Origin: Prunella strophiata
Taxonomy: Eukaryota > Chordata > Aves > Passeriformes > Prunellidae
Direction of reading: 5' to 3'
Assembly (NCBI GenBank): GCA_036583965.1
Contig: JAZBQD010000018.1
Span: forward strand, 15,664,867-15,728,866
Length of the DNA stretch: 64,000 nucleotides
In this document: positions 1-14,319 of the stretch, one piece after another
Numbering within the stretch: the stretch's first letter is position 1
Layout: each line of letters opens with the position of its first letter
Notes under the pieces: generated by a model
What the model saw: only the letters and a program-made list of their open reading frames with translations
Database searches by the model: none
What the model was told of the DNA's origin: nothing
Position numbers and translations under genes: made by a program

Positions 1-716
1 CCAATGTTATTGTTTGATTTTCCACGTAAGAACATACTCTCAGAGCTGTGGTATATCTTATTACATGTAAGGCTTTTGGATGCAATCTGGAAATCTGGAA
101 CAGACTTCCTGACCACATGCTGTTACTCAAGTCCTCACAATGCTTTTACCCCCCAGAACATTCATGTGGGGAAATGGAGGAGAGGGGATGTTTAAACATA
201 GGTGTTACAGCAAAATTAATATGTGATACTTAGTAGTTTTCAACCTAAAATCCTCTTTCCCATTTCAAATGTATTATAGTATTTTCCATAATATCCTGTC
301 ATAATTGGGCTGCTTCTTGTTTATATTAAGTTGCTGGGAACATTGCCACTGGGTCAGGAGTCAGATGTAATGCTGCAAAATTCCAAGTGGTGGTTTTCCA
401 GACAGAGGTCATTTCCAATTGATCAAAAAAAAAAGAGACTATAAGATTTTTGGAGTATTTGGGCTAATTATAACTGGAATCATGAGCCAGTCACAAGTAG
501 GATCAACACAAAAGCATTTTGTGCTGACAACTAAGTTGTCCCTCTACATTAATGAAACCACATATTTTATTTATAGTATTGTCTCTTAAGTAAATATTGA
601 AATACTGGCAGCTAAACATAAGAACAAGCAGGCCAAATACTCTCTTGCAAGATGCTAAACCACAAAACAACTTCGTGACAGGATTCTGATTTGGTTCAAA
701 TTTTCCTTTCTGGATG
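1..716. other. Intronic sequence, nothing recognised
   Basis: AT-rich single-copy-looking DNA inside the large intron downstream of the ARHGAP24 start exon. Two overlapping short open frames at 4-233 show no domain, codon bias or splice context. No repeat family was recognised. Confidence 0.6.
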
Positions 717-823
<107 letters not shown>

Positions 824-1115
824 CTTTGCAGTACTGATAAAAATGTAGATTCATCTTCACTGAGAAGTCAATTTTGCCAAACATTTTCACATATTTGATA
901 GATGAGGTGTAGCAGCACAGACCAACACATCTGCAGCTTCTCAGATCATAAATACTGACTTTCCAGAACAGCTGTCCACTTACTACAAAACTACATGAAA
1001 AGAGAAGTGGTTCAAAGACCAGAAATAGTCACAGCACGGCTTTTGTGTTAATTCAAGCTCTGTTTCCATCCCTCTCCAACCTGAAGCAGGAAGCAACCAA
1101 TTTCAGGTCATAAAA

Positions 1116-1315
1116 ATCACAGAATATTCTGAGTTGGAAGGGACCCACAAAAATCATCAAGACCAACTCCTGTGCCTGAGAGCCTTGTCCAAATTCACCT
1201 TGAGCTCTGGCAGGCTTGAAGCTGTGACCACTTCCCTGGGGAGCCTGCTCCAGTGCCCAATCACCCTCTGGGTCAAGAGCCTTTTCCTCATATCCAACCT
1301 AAACCTCTACAGAGG
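1116..1315 (-). mobile_element. CR1 LINE 3' end fragment
   Basis: Begins with the reverse complement of a CR1 tail (atcacagaat...gagttggaaggg) and continues through the typical 3' UTR text: atcatcaagaccaactcctg, cttccctggggagcctgctccag, and the end tccaacctaaacctc. It is 5'-truncated, as is usual for CR1. An A-rich stretch (about 1318-1337) follows. Confidence 0.9.
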
Positions 1316-4300
1316 GGAAAAAAAAACCAAAAACAAAACCTATATTTACAGTTATCCTAGTTTGCTCAAAAACTCAAGCCTAAATCCCACTGTCTTTGAG
1401 AGAATTTGGCATAACTTAACCAGTTTGCTGAATATTCCAACCTTGTAAACCAGGACTAACTCCAAGTGCAATTGGGATTATTTTTTTAATGTGGTGTGTT
1501 TCAATGTAAAAATTTCTCAAGAAGATTTAAGAGACACCACAGAAGAAGAGACAAGAAGAAATATTTTCGTTTGCTCTGTAAATCTGCTCTTTAAATTTAA
1601 ACAGTCCTGGGCACTATAGCACACACTTTTGTTTTAAAACACATAGCTTTATTTATATTGCAGATATGTCAAGAGAATAAGAACTCCAGCTGAGCTGGGG
1701 CACAGGAGGCTGAAACCTGATCCAAGCACTCCCCAGAGAGGTGTCATTTTCCCTCCAGCCCTCCCATCTACTCTGCTTATTTTAAATTAATCTTTTGTAG
1801 TATGTTTGAAGTATATTTCAATCCCATCCACCCTGCCAAAGACAGATCCAGGATTGTCCCTCAGAGTGCACAGGGAAACAGCAAGCCCAGATCCTCCATG
1901 GAGCTGCACGCTCTCCTGGTGCCCCAGGCTGGGTACCTGGAGGGAAACTCTCCCACACCATGTCAGCCTTTCTGCTGTGGATTTTCTTACTTGTCTGTGC
2001 AATGGGGCAGTCAGAGACAGGCCTGGCTACAGCATACTCCAGTTTTCCTGAAGCAGCATCAGTAACCAGAACATTAAAACAAAACCAGAACATTATAACA
2101 AAACCAAAATCTACAAGAAGTCTCTTGTAAAACATTTCCAGAAGATTATGAAATTTCTCCGTTTAGGACTTATGTTTCCTTACATCACATGGGTTAAATA
2201 CTTGCTAGTGTCTGAAAAATTTACCCTAACCATTGAATGTTTCCATGTTTAATAGTGGAATGGGAAAAGAACAAAAATCAAAATAACTTCTGAGGTGCCC
2301 AGAGGCCATTTGGGACCAGACTTCCAGTATTCACAGAGCTACACAGACATTAAGGTCAAGTGTCACAACAAACACTTAACATTCAGCAGCCTTCAGTAAC
2401 TGTGAGGGTAAACTTCCCTTTGAAAAGGAGAGTGAATCATCCTCTTCAACATACACTAGTTTTGAAATATAATTTTTAAATATATTATATATCAAAGTAT
2501 ATCAATACAAGGTAGAACAATTTTTGCTTATTATGGAAAATTTAATGCACAGATATTCAAGAAAGAATTTTCTAAAATGGCTGCACATCCTAGGTATATT
2601 CTAGGTAAAGAATCTACATCCACATGAGTACAATCAATCACAGGAATCCTGTGACTGCAGTGTGCAGCACCACTCTTGTGCATACACAATTCTGTGCAAG
2701 ATACTAACTTCTTCCCAGCACTAACAGAAAGATTATGGCAATAGAAACCATGTTTCAGGACTGAGAATGGTATTCCTTATACAATCAAAACCACCATTCC
2801 AGATTTACCCTTCTGCATGTGATTGCTGTGACACCACTGCATCTTGGCTTGCCAGCCTGCCCCACACCAGGACTAGCTCAAGTGAGCAGGCCACTGCCAG
2901 CTCCAGAATTAGGATGTGTTAGAGCTGGGCAGAGGACCACAAGCCCAAAAACCTGGCATTTGTCAGGGACCTTGCTTCTGGCAATACTTAGCAGAACTGG
3001 CTGCTTTAACATGTCTGGGAGCTGAGGAAGCATATCCTCCAGGATTCTCCTAGAGAAACCTAGATGTAGAAAATCCTGCAAGACAGAGATGTACAAAGTA
3101 AAGGTAAGGTCATTTTGGCACTCTGTTTCAGCAGAAGCCAGTGTAGGTTCCATTCCCATTGCTGGTCACTTGACCCAAAGTTCTATGGCAATTATGAAGC
3201 AGTATTTATGTTACAGTTTGGAAGCTTCTGCACTCTCCTGCAGACATCCTGAAAGCAGAGAAGAGGGCAGAGAGCTGCCCACTGAGGCTGAGAGCAATTT
3301 CAGAACCCAGTCTGTTGAGCAGCAGCACAAGGAGGACAAGCCCACACTGGTTTTTTCTCAGGACATCTTGCAGATGTCCTGATAAAACAATCTCAAGTGT
3401 ATTGTCCCTCAGGTGAGCTTTTCTAACACCACAACTCTAATGCTCTTTTTCAAATCACTGAGAGCCATCGAGGACAAGGACAGAACTGTTCCTTAGAGAG
3501 GTACAGACTATCCCATTTTATCCTAATGAGATGCAAGGGATAACCAAAATTTATGAAAACATAATGCAAAGACCAAGCATCATTTTGCATGTGACTACTG
3601 TTCACAATGCAAAATATCTTCAGCATGTAAACACATGCACAAATATAAAAAATAATTGTAATTAATTCAGCAGCTTATGGCATCTATGTGCCTGATTTTA
3701 AAGAATATACTTTAATACCATCTGATTCTGAAATTTTGTTCTTATCATGCTTTTTAATTTTTGTACTTATATTTTATTAACTACTTCCATCTGCTATGTG
3801 GCTGAACCACCAGCACCTTCCAGAAGGTGGGCTTTTTCTGATTACCTTCATTTATTTTTTTCTTGTACATAGGGATGAATTGGGCTTTATAGCTGTTGTC
3901 TGCCAACACCTCTTGAAATTCAGCCTAGCAGCCAGACTGAGCTTTTTTTAAACCTTAGACATTCACCTCACCAAATGGTTACAGCAGCTCCTGCACTGCT
4001 TCAAATACTCTCCCATTTTCAAGCAACCCTGGACAACAAGACACCTACAGTGTCATTAGCACAGTATCATTAGCTATTATTTTTAGCTATAAAATAGCAT
4101 AGAGAGCATTTAGGAGTACAAGTGCCTACCAGAAATGCAATTGGAAAGCATTTTATACAAATCAACCAAGCAGAAAGTGAGCAGCCCACTGAAACCTACT
4201 TACATTTATATATGAAAGCTTTATGCTTGCATAAATCAGTAGGTTTTCGAATTTCAAAATAAGCTGTAATTTCAATGCAAATTGAAGAAACTGTTTACAT

Positions 4301-7300
4301 ATTTATTTTCTTTTCCTGTAATACATACATTAATTAAAGACAGATATATGCCTGTCAAGAGAGAGGGAAAACAGTCTATCCAAGTATGCAACCACCTGCT
4401 GCCTTTTATAACTTGCCAGCTTTGAGATTATACCAGTGAAAAATTCTACTAAACATTCACTGCCTTTGCTTTCTTGCTAGTTTTGCTTACAGGACCTAAT
4501 ACAACATTTTAAGGAAAAACTCTCCAATTTTTTGGACTGCTTCATATTGAATGGTGACTTTTGAATGGGATGATTCACCTTGGTAAAATCCTGGCACAGC
4601 TGAGACATTCTGACACAGTTCATAATATATGGAATCAATGCTTCCTGTCTTTCCAGCACACAGCACCTATGGTTTTATTTTAGCTACCAAAAGACATGTT
4701 TTTCTCTCTCTGTCAGCTGTACTCACAACTGAGAGCAGAGAACAAAGTCAATACCAAAATTGCAGTCAGAATCCTAGTTTGGTTCTGCACGCTTTGTGAA
4801 TTATCATTTCCATTTACTAAATTTAATACATCTCTGGAGCTTCCCTACTGGCTTCCCGAAAAGATTATCCTTGCTCATGTTTCATTTCTGGACATAAAAT
4901 AGTCACACAAGAAAGAACAGTAATAATAAAGTCAAGAAACACTGAATGCTTTTCTGCTGAGAAACATGCAGTGAGGACATGATGGATGGATTAAAGCTGA
5001 ATTCCCCAGCCAGAAAGCCAAGGCTTGGCTCACTTCTTCCAAGCCATCATACGGACAACTGTGGGACTCCACATAATTTATTAGGAAGTTGATTATGTTG
5101 CTGGGCTAAGTTTAAATGAATTACACCAATGCCAAACTCTCTTCTTACTCACAATAAAGAAAATGAAGGATGACTTCACGTAGACACTGTAACTAAGACT
5201 AAACACAAAACTTTCCCATTTAGAAGAGCATCTGTAGCTGAATAGGTCACATTAAGTGGTCACTACAACTACATACACCAGCAAATACACATGAGGTGAC
5301 CAACTGTATTTGGTTCTTTGCTCACATGAGACACAGAATTAATTGAATAGACTTGATTATCCAATACAGAAAGAAAAATAGAGCAGGAAAATGTTGTTTG
5401 GCTCTTTCAAAGCTATTTCAACAGATTTAACTAGTCATCTTCAGCACACTCAAGATTACTGCTGTGAAAAATACACAGAAATTCCCCCTCTTCAAAACAT
5501 CATCCTAGTGCACAGTCCAGACAAATGAACAAACAGCACCTAGGGACATAGCATCCATTTTCCAAAAAATGTTCAAAAATTTTCAAGTCAAGAAGTGCAC
5601 TCCTACAAAAAAATGCCACCTATAAAGCAGTAAGTCATCTTGCCACATGTTGCGAGAACTAATGACAGGCACAAAAAGCTCAAACTTTCAGACAAAGAAG
5701 AACAGGGACCAAGACACAGCTGTGACTGTGTGAGCCTACTCACCAGATGTCTGCACTGATAACTGGGAGAAGCATCATTAACATAAGCTAAGGCTCAGAG
5801 CATCCCCCAGAAACCTGAAACCAAGTCCAGCTTGCCTAGCAGCAGCAGGAGAGGCTCACTGGTGGGTACCACAGCCTGCCCTGGGAAAGCACATCAGCAG
5901 GGTGACTACAGGAGCGAGCATTAAGAAGCCCTTGCTGAGGGTGGGAAGCTTCCCAGCCTTACCCAGGCAGAGCTGCCCTAAAACAGCTCCCCACCATGGC
6001 TGTGGCCACAGAACAGGAGGCTGCAGAGGGCAGCACTGCCGTGCACTACCCATCCTGGTACAGCACAGCCAATAAAAATGAAACATTAACTTTATTAACT
6101 TCATGGCTGCATGGATCATAAAATTTCCTTGATTTTAAGGTCCCCCTGAAAACCAGTGGACTCTTAATGGTATCAGACTTTGTTCATGCTGACTAAACCA
6201 TAACTGGCCCTTCATGACAAAAGCTGGGTCAACACTCCTTTCAGTCCTGGCCATAAGCCTGATTATGAGACTTTGAGGAGTAACTTTTTTTGCGAGGCTA
6301 CATAAAGGCTTTAGCAAACCACCCAGACCAGGGTGGGGCATGGAGTGTCCAGGACAGGACTGGCATTGACAACGCTCAAAGAACGCAGTGAGGGAGAAAA
6401 CTCAGCTAGCTCTAAGGCAGGAAGATGTAGGAGAGGGGAAGCAAAGACTAATCAGGGAGGAAAAGGGGATTCCAATTTTTTCCCTTAGCAAGACAAAGAG
6501 AGAACTGGAAAAAGTACAGGAACAGCCAAAGGCCTGGTGACAATAGCACTGCTTGCTGCCACTGGATATGAAATCTGAAGGAAACTGGAAGCAGCAGCAA
6601 ACAAAGGGGCTCTCAGCTCATCAGCTGGCACTGCATCAGGGCACTGTTCAGTCTGTTTGCTAGGTCCTTACATCTGAGAGGTCTTTATGCACTGCTTTGT
6701 CATCCACCTCAGCAGAAATACTAAATGAAGTTAAAGAAGCTGATCTATGAGTACTGAGATTAATTTTAAGCATAGAAAACTATTCAGTAGGTCTGTTTAG
6801 TAGGAGGGGGGTTCTCTGCCACACAGCAGAACAAAACACTGTGGAGCACAGAGAGATCATGTATCACTGCTTCAGATGCAGAAAAATTCCAGCTTGGATT
6901 TAAACTTTGTTTTGTGTAAGAGCTGCCCAAGATTAATCACTTAAGTACACAAATTAGTGAAGTGATCACTTAAAGAACTGCCACACACTTCACATTATAT
7001 TGATCTCCCCATCACTTCACAAAAAGAAATTTTCATGTTACTGTTACAGAGATGACAAGTTCTGCTGATCAGCAGGGCTAACTCTGAATTGTATGAATCA
7101 TCTGCTTTAGAATATAATAACAACACAGATATTAAAACAAAGAATAATTTAAAAAAATAAAAATCAAGGAATAGGTATGGTGACCAATTACAATTTTAAG
7201 GTCAAGTTCTTGTAACTCAGTAGCACTACACTTGTGTCAAATTCACTTGTAGAGGAAAAAAAAACACAGGAACATCTTAGGAAAGGTATTATGCATTACT

Positions 7301-9419
7301 GCCTGCATTTCAGACAGGAGGACTCAACCATGGGCCAAGCATGGTTTGAAGGGGTAGTCACACATGTCATAGAATTAAAAGAGAGCTGATGCAATAAAAA
7401 CAGCTGGAGATCCAACAGAACTTATTGGCACTCTGAGAATGTAAACCTCAGTTATCCTAGCTCCAGTGCTGACACTCTGCCAAGCCTATCTGAACTGTGG
7501 TTTTATCACTGAAGTGTGTAGGAGTCCCACAAGATCAAAAGCTCTTTCAAGTGGGATGTGACTTCCACATTTTTCTTCTCCCATCATCTGCACGTGTGGA
7601 AAAAGCTGCACTAAAAACAAAATAATATATATGTACACACTCTATTACAGCACTTTCTTTAAGAGAGCCCACTTCTCTGCAAATTGATGTGGCTTTAAAA
7701 AGTCTGCCACATAAAAAAGCCTTTGGGGATTCTTTAAATAGGTTTTAGCACACTGGAGTCTAATTCACCTTTGACAAGGCTTTTAAATGAGAATCACAAA
7801 TATGCACTTCGAGTTAAGACAGCAATTACAGCATTTTCAACACAGGCAGGTAGGGTATCACAAATGTTCACAAGTATTAATAATACGGAACCACAATAAA
7901 TGGAATTGCAATCTTTTGTGGCAAAATACTACTCTTCAGACCATAGAGACTGCCTCTAGAAATACACAGGAAGGATAAACCTCTCTGAAGGAAATACATG
8001 CTTGTCCACAGGCCCAACTCCTGTCATAATGACAACTTTCCAAAGTAGAATGCTAGGCTCTTGCCACTTTCCAGGAAGAACTACTGACTGATATAACTGG
8101 GTATTCAGTGTATGGTGCACCATCTTCCATAATCACAACAGATTTTTATTTCTATTTAAAGGAGAATTATTTCAGACATATCTCGATGCCTTTATTTAAT
8201 CACAAGGCAGCACAGATGTAAAAAAAAGATGAGAAATGTTCACATTTCAGTATGCAGAAAATAAAGTATTTGACAGGTAATCCATTTCTTGAATTGCATT
8301 ATATTTCTACATCTACATTCCTTATTACTTTCAAGCTACATTCACACTTTAATGATATCTCAAAAACTGTAAGGTAATTATGCATATGATTCCGGGAAAG
8401 CAAAATTACAGTTATCTGAACGGTGCCAAAACATATCCCTAACTATTCCCATTCCCCATCATTTCTGTACCACGTGCAGCAGTGAAAGAGGGAGAGACAG
8501 CAAGAGGAGATTCACTTCATCTAACACCTGTAGCTCATCACCACCTGCAGTGTATCTGGCAGTACATGTCAAAAAGAAAGATAGATGTCCAGTAAACAGA
8601 AGGGGGAAAGTTCTGGACGAGCTAAAAATGGCAATGACTTCAGATATCCATCACTGACAAAACTATGACCCTCCTATCAGCATCATCCAAACGGGAACAG
8701 ATGGAAGCTAAAAGTGCTTTTATCCATCCCAGGCCCATAATGAACTGCAGGCTGCCCTCCCAGCCAGAATTCTCTCTCATTGTTCCAGAGCTGCTCCTCT
8801 GCAATACTGCAAACAGAAGGACAGCACGGACATGCAAGTGTGCCTTGCAGGAATGGATTTTATACTGGGGCTGTTCTTGAGCCTTTACAACTTGATTCTC
8901 AATAGGTAAGGAAATAACAAGGGTATGGCACAAATTATTTCATGTTCCTCTAATGTAAACACTCCCCCTCAATATACCTTCTTAGTAGCCCACTGCTTAT
9001 TTCCATTATCTGTTCTCCTTAGCTCCAGCCATTATTGCATTTTGTACCTTGATTTTAATGTTTGGCTTGCCTGCTGCTAAAAGTACACTCTCCTACCTCT
9101 GTGCCACTTTCTTCTCATCGCTGAGAAAAGATGTATCAGGTGGTTTAGGCAGTTTATTTGAAGTTTTTCCTTAAGCCCCTGCTTTCTCCTCTGAAAATGA
9201 GGTGCACACCTAGTAAGTCACAATACAAAGTGAAAGGTATGGAGCTGCAGGTGTCATATCCTTCTGAAGCAAACCAGCCCCTGGTGTACCTGATCTAGTT
9301 TGGGGATGTTCATCCAAGTTCAGCAAAGTCTCCACAGAGCCAGCTCTTTCTCCCATCATCTGGCATAAGCCTCCTGTTATTACCACTCTAACATTAAAGC
9401 CTGATTGGAGTTATGGCTC
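1316..9419. other. Intronic sequence; no genes recognised
   Basis: About 8 kb of AT-rich intron. Short open frames at 1787-2135, 2819-3382, 5856-6341 and 8640-8933 occur on both strands, often overlapping each other, and match no protein I recognise. A locally GC-richer patch spans about 5820-6060. No CR1, LTR or RNA gene was recognised. Near 2460-2510 the sequence is very AT-rich and could form small hairpins. Confidence 0.6.
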
Positions 9420-10060
9420 CTTACAGACACATTATCCCACCGTGGTTTGGGAGCCCCATGCTGACCCCACTCACTGCTGCTGCAGCCGGTCCTTCCATGG
9501 CAGGATGAAGGAGGCACATCATGGTGCCCCAGGCACTCTGTCCCTCTCCCCAGCATGTGCACCACGGTGGCATGCAAGGCACAGACACCTTTGCCCTTTT
9601 ACCACCACGTCCCTCCCTCTCCCATCTCCTGCCAAAGGCAGCATCCCAGCAGGCACGCTGCCAGCTCCTTCCGCTAAGGTCGAGGACAATGATGTGCTTT
9701 ATGCCCCTGCAGCCACCGTGCCAAATGGCAGCATATGGCACCTTCCCCCCAGAGCCCGTGGCTGCAGCGCAGCACTTGGCAAGCCACAACAATCACCCAT
9801 CCCTGGGTGTTCTCCTCCTCCTCCACGCTGGCACACAGCGGAGTGGCTGCCACGGCTGTCACATTTTCCGCTGTCACCCTGAAAGGAGCCCTCTGCGGAG
9901 CAGATCCAACAGCACACGGACAAAGGACAGGCTGCTCCCGACACACGCCAGAGAGGGAACGCTGGCTGCTGGGTTTGGCTCGCTTCAACCCAGAGCAAGC
10001 AGTCCCAAGCCTCCCACAGCAGTGAATTTTCTGTCTGCAGCAGGAATCCACATAATACCA
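9420..10060. other. GC-rich block in AT-rich intron, unassigned
   Basis: Clearly richer in G+C than its surroundings, with about 20 CpG dinucleotides by hand count over roughly 580 bp. That falls short of a classical CpG island. Open frames on both strands (up to 185 codons) exist mainly because stop codons are rare at this composition. No protein family, CR1 text or promoter element such as a TATA box was recognised. It may be an unidentified repeat, a lncRNA exon or a regulatory block. Confidence 0.5.
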
Positions 10061-13000
10061 TCAAACAATGCTCACTGACTTCATGCTTTCATTAGTCAAC
10101 ACATAAATTGCAGGCCTGCTCCATTAAAACCTGACAGCCATGGGCTTGCAGTTTGACACTATCTCTTCATGAACACACAACAATCACATGTTCCTCCTTG
10201 CTATTTCTTCCAGAAAATTAAACTTAAGATCTCACTATATTTTTGGATATAGGAGGGATTTGAAATACAGCACAGTTATGCCCATCAGATTTATAAGAAA
10301 CAGAGTTTAATTAGCAGAGATTTCCACCTCCAGAGGTAGCAGTACAAGCTGTGACTCCATGAGGAGAGATGAGAAAACATTGGCCAAGGAAGAGACACTC
10401 ACATTCCACAGAAAGGTTTTCTTTCCTGTCAAAGGGAAGGAATCAGCCTAACCTCACTTTTAACATGCTGCATAACAAATCAGCACCATGTACTAGTACA
10501 TGATGTAACTCTGAATCTGGCTGATATTCTGCCTTTTCAGCATTAAATTTGACACCCATGCTGAAGAAACAAGTGAGGTCCTTACAGTCACCACGAGTTA
10601 GAAAAATTTTTCCCATCCTTTTAATATAAGGCTGGAAAAGAAGAAAGATGATGCTTTATTTTAAGTAAGGATCAGTGTTCCCCAGGCACCAGTAATGGAA
10701 AAGGGGAAGATGAAAGAGTCTGCAGAAGGGTGGGAAAAACAGTGAACAACTTGGGAACTTCGTACTGCCACAGCCACAGGGTGGAGGGTTCAGTCAGGCA
10801 GCAACACCCAAGCACTTGAGAAAACATGAGTTGTTTGCTCTGAGATCTGCAAACTTCTGGAAAATAATCCAGTTCCTATTCAGATTACCTTGGCACTATG
10901 AAGTAACATACTTTGAGGATGCTTTGCTAAACCATCATTTAATGCAAGTGGAACTTGGATTTTCCCACTACTTTTAGAGATAAGACTTCACAAACTTGTA
11001 TCCTTTTCACCCCACATCAGAGGCACAGGTCTTTGGTGCACCAAGGAGGCAAGATGTGCCTTCAGACTCAGCCACCAGCTTTCCCACCAGCTTCAGGCAA
11101 GTCACTTCCTCTCTGGCTTTCCTGCCACTTACAGTGGAATCCCACCAGCTGTATCATGGAAGAGGTGATATGCATCTTAACTGAGTTACATTTTGCAGCT
11201 GCAGATTTTCTTGCTGAAAATGGTAATGAGCATGGGAATTTTATTTTAGTTTTTAATATTAATATTATAACTACTACTATTACAAAAGACTGGCAAACAT
11301 CTGCACTAGAAAATGCCCCATCAAATGATGACCTGTTGAATTTCTATGCTTTGAAGCTTGCCTCCATCACATTTCTGTCTCACTTCTTCCTACAATGCTA
11401 TTTTCATTACTTAATTGAATACAGAGTGTCTTTTAACAACTGAAATACAGAAAGTGCACACAGACAATTGTAATGAAAACATTACTTGTCTTGTAAAGGT
11501 CTTGTAAAACCTTTCATGTTGACCAAAGCTGATAGAGCCTCAATTCTGTGAGCAAAATAATCGTCATCACAATCCATCCAAAAAAATATCAGTATAGGCA
11601 TTCAGGAACATCTTTTCTCAAAAGAAGACTGAATTTTTACTGCCTCTGACTTTTCACTTTTTCCCCTGCTTTCTTTCTACTTCACAGGATTTATTTGGGA
11701 ATCTAAGTGTCAAACTGTGTTTCATAATATGTCAAGGCTATTCCAAAAAGCAATAATGCAGCTAAAAACTGAAGCCCTGGACAGGGTATCCCAGACACAA
11801 GAACATTTATTACTTTACTGGACTTCTTGATGTCACCACTAGAGGGACTTAGATGAAGCTAAAAAACCCTGAACAACCAACCAAGCAAAACCCCCTCATT
11901 GCCTGTCACAGATGCCCTTTGGGCAGCTGGTGTATTTAGAAAAAGGCATTTTGCTTCTTTTGAGGCAAAGTTTGTACTTCCACACCACGAGATAATGACA
12001 AAAGTATCAATGAATAAGATTTTCCACTGGCAAATGAAACAGCCATGGACAGAAGGTTAAGGGACACAGACCTTTCTGATGATCTGCTGTAGCTTCACAA
12101 CTCATTCCAGCCACACCTCTGGAGTGCAATTTATCTTCATCTTTAGCCCCACAGAGTCTGCACACTTAAAGTTCAGGGATTTTCTCACATCTTTTAACAG
12201 AACAATGGAAAAAGCCAATATTGTGCTTCCCCACACATATCATTTGGTCCCCAAATCACCATCAGAAATGGTCCAAGCAACAAGCTCTCATTCCAGATAC
12301 CTTTTCTCACTTCCCACAGACCACCCGGCTTTCTCTGCATTTTTGGCACTACTTAAGCCATTTTCCAACATTATTAATGATCATCAAAATCCAGTGCTGG
12401 CTGCAGAGCTGAGGCAGAGAAAAGACATCTCATTGTTGCTGTGATTACAACTGGTACTATTTAAAATAGGGTGGGAATAAGCCATATCCCTCAATGTAAT
12501 TTTCATTTTGAGCTACACCCTCACTGGGAGCCAGTCTGGTGTGTGCACACAACAATGGTGGAAGAAGTTTATCTCAAACTCAACCACTGAGTTTGGGTTT
12601 TTTTGCCACTTAAGTTTTTAGAGATGCCACTGCCATTATGTTCCAAATTCTCCTGTGTAGCAGATGACCTCCAGAATGACAGCAGTGGGTCACAAATGAT
12701 CAATATTGCTAACTTAACACACCTCAGATCACATGCACCATGGGCCAAAGCAGGATCAATAAAAGCAATCCACTTCTAAATTAGAAGACACAAGTGAAAA
12801 ATAACATTTTAACTTCAGCTTCTTACACCATGCTTGAGTAATGGTGTATTTTTATAGAGTATGGGTGAATTTTTATAGTCTGTACAGTCTTCTGCCACAT
12901 GAAATTAATGTCACTGAAAATAGATGATTAAGCAGAATTACTTCAGATGAAAGAAAATGAAATATGCAATTGTTCAGTAGATTTCAGAAATTATTTACCT

Positions 13001-14319
13001 CTCTCACTTATTTTCAAAATAGACTGCAACTAGAAAATAGCATTCAGAAAACAGGCAACATTACTACTACTTCTAATATAAACACACTTTTAACCTATAG
13101 TCTGCACTCATTCACCACACTAGAAGGGATTCAAGATAATGGGGTTTATATATAAAAATTTGTGATGTTCCACTAAATACAAGTTACACACCCAAGCAAG
13201 GAGAAGTGTGTTTATTCTGCACATGCTGCATACCTCAGAGAAGATATTCAGAGAAGGCTCTTCTTTTACTTTTAAATAGTTTTTGCATCTAGATTTAATT
13301 CCTTCACTTCAAAACCAGATGGCCTAAACTTCTACTATCAGATAATTCTGGGCTGAAAAAAAACCCTATGAATTAATATTTCCATATTTAAAGAAATTAT
13401 GTTATTTCAGGCTCTTTGCTACATACCAGTGCTTGAGTTCTATCAGAAAAGCAACATAATCTTCTGAATGGGAAAAGGTGCCTCATCTCTCCTTGCATGA
13501 TTAAACAGGACATTTTCTGGTAGTCCTTTAGTAGTTCAAATCTGAGTCACACCAGTATCAATCTTCAATCAGATGCAGTATCATGAGGGGATCTTCCATA
13601 TGAAGGAGATGAGGCAAAAGTATTCATGTCACTCTGGAAATATGTGTCACAATATGTGTCAGCCTTGCCTCTCTCCCCCAAAGCCATCATATACAGGTTA
13701 TCATTAATTCAGACTGACACCATTAATATGCAAGGCTTGTTGTGCAGGTATTATCTCAAATATGTGTGGACACATAGAAACAGAAAGGTAAGACTTGGTC
13801 CAGTGTCACAGAAGGAGGCACTGGGACAAAAACACAGTTTATTAAACTTGGTGCCTTCACCTAGCTGTTGCCCAGTAGCCATGATAAAAAAGGCACAAAA
13901 ACATAGATAAAAGAGGATATCACATGCATTGACTTGTGCAGAAGTGAGCAGATTTTATGGTGGCAGCACAACGGCTCAGTGGCATGACCCACTACCTCCT
14001 TTCACAGGGATGTAGGAGTGAGGATGGTTTGGGTTTTGTTTTTCTGAAAAGTACTAAGGAGACAAAACTGGGCACATCAATTAATTCCACATCACGAGAG
14101 CTGCTGCTCAAGATGGAAAAGCGTTCATTTCCATTGAGCCCTCACCATTAACCTTGTGAGCAACACGCAGCAAGGCTTCAGCCACCTTCATTTCCCTGGC
14201 TCACTGACTCCATGAGCCTCCAAGACTCACTTTAAAAAAAAAAAATCAGTTCTGAATCACCTTTCAAAGGATGAGAATGAGGCAGTGCATGCCAATGTGC
14301 TCAAGTGCAGAGAGGGGGC
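10061..14319. other. Intronic sequence; no genes recognised
   Basis: Single-copy-looking intron. A 162-codon open frame at 10955-11443 and a 121-codon frame at 12079-12444 have no recognisable domain and are rich in residues typical of translated AT-rich intron. The stretch 10076-10210, just after the GC-rich block, has a compact, motif-dense texture (ttcattagtcaac, gctccattaaaacctgacag) that could be conserved non-coding sequence. Confidence 0.55.

Noticed and set aside
9421..10078. Several 120-185 codon frames on both strands
   Set aside because: All lie in a GC-rich block where stops are rare; they overlap in many frames and show no domain, signal peptide or splice pair.
10955..11443. 162-codon plus-strand open frame
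   Set aside because: No domain or codon bias; it lies in ordinary AT-rich intron.
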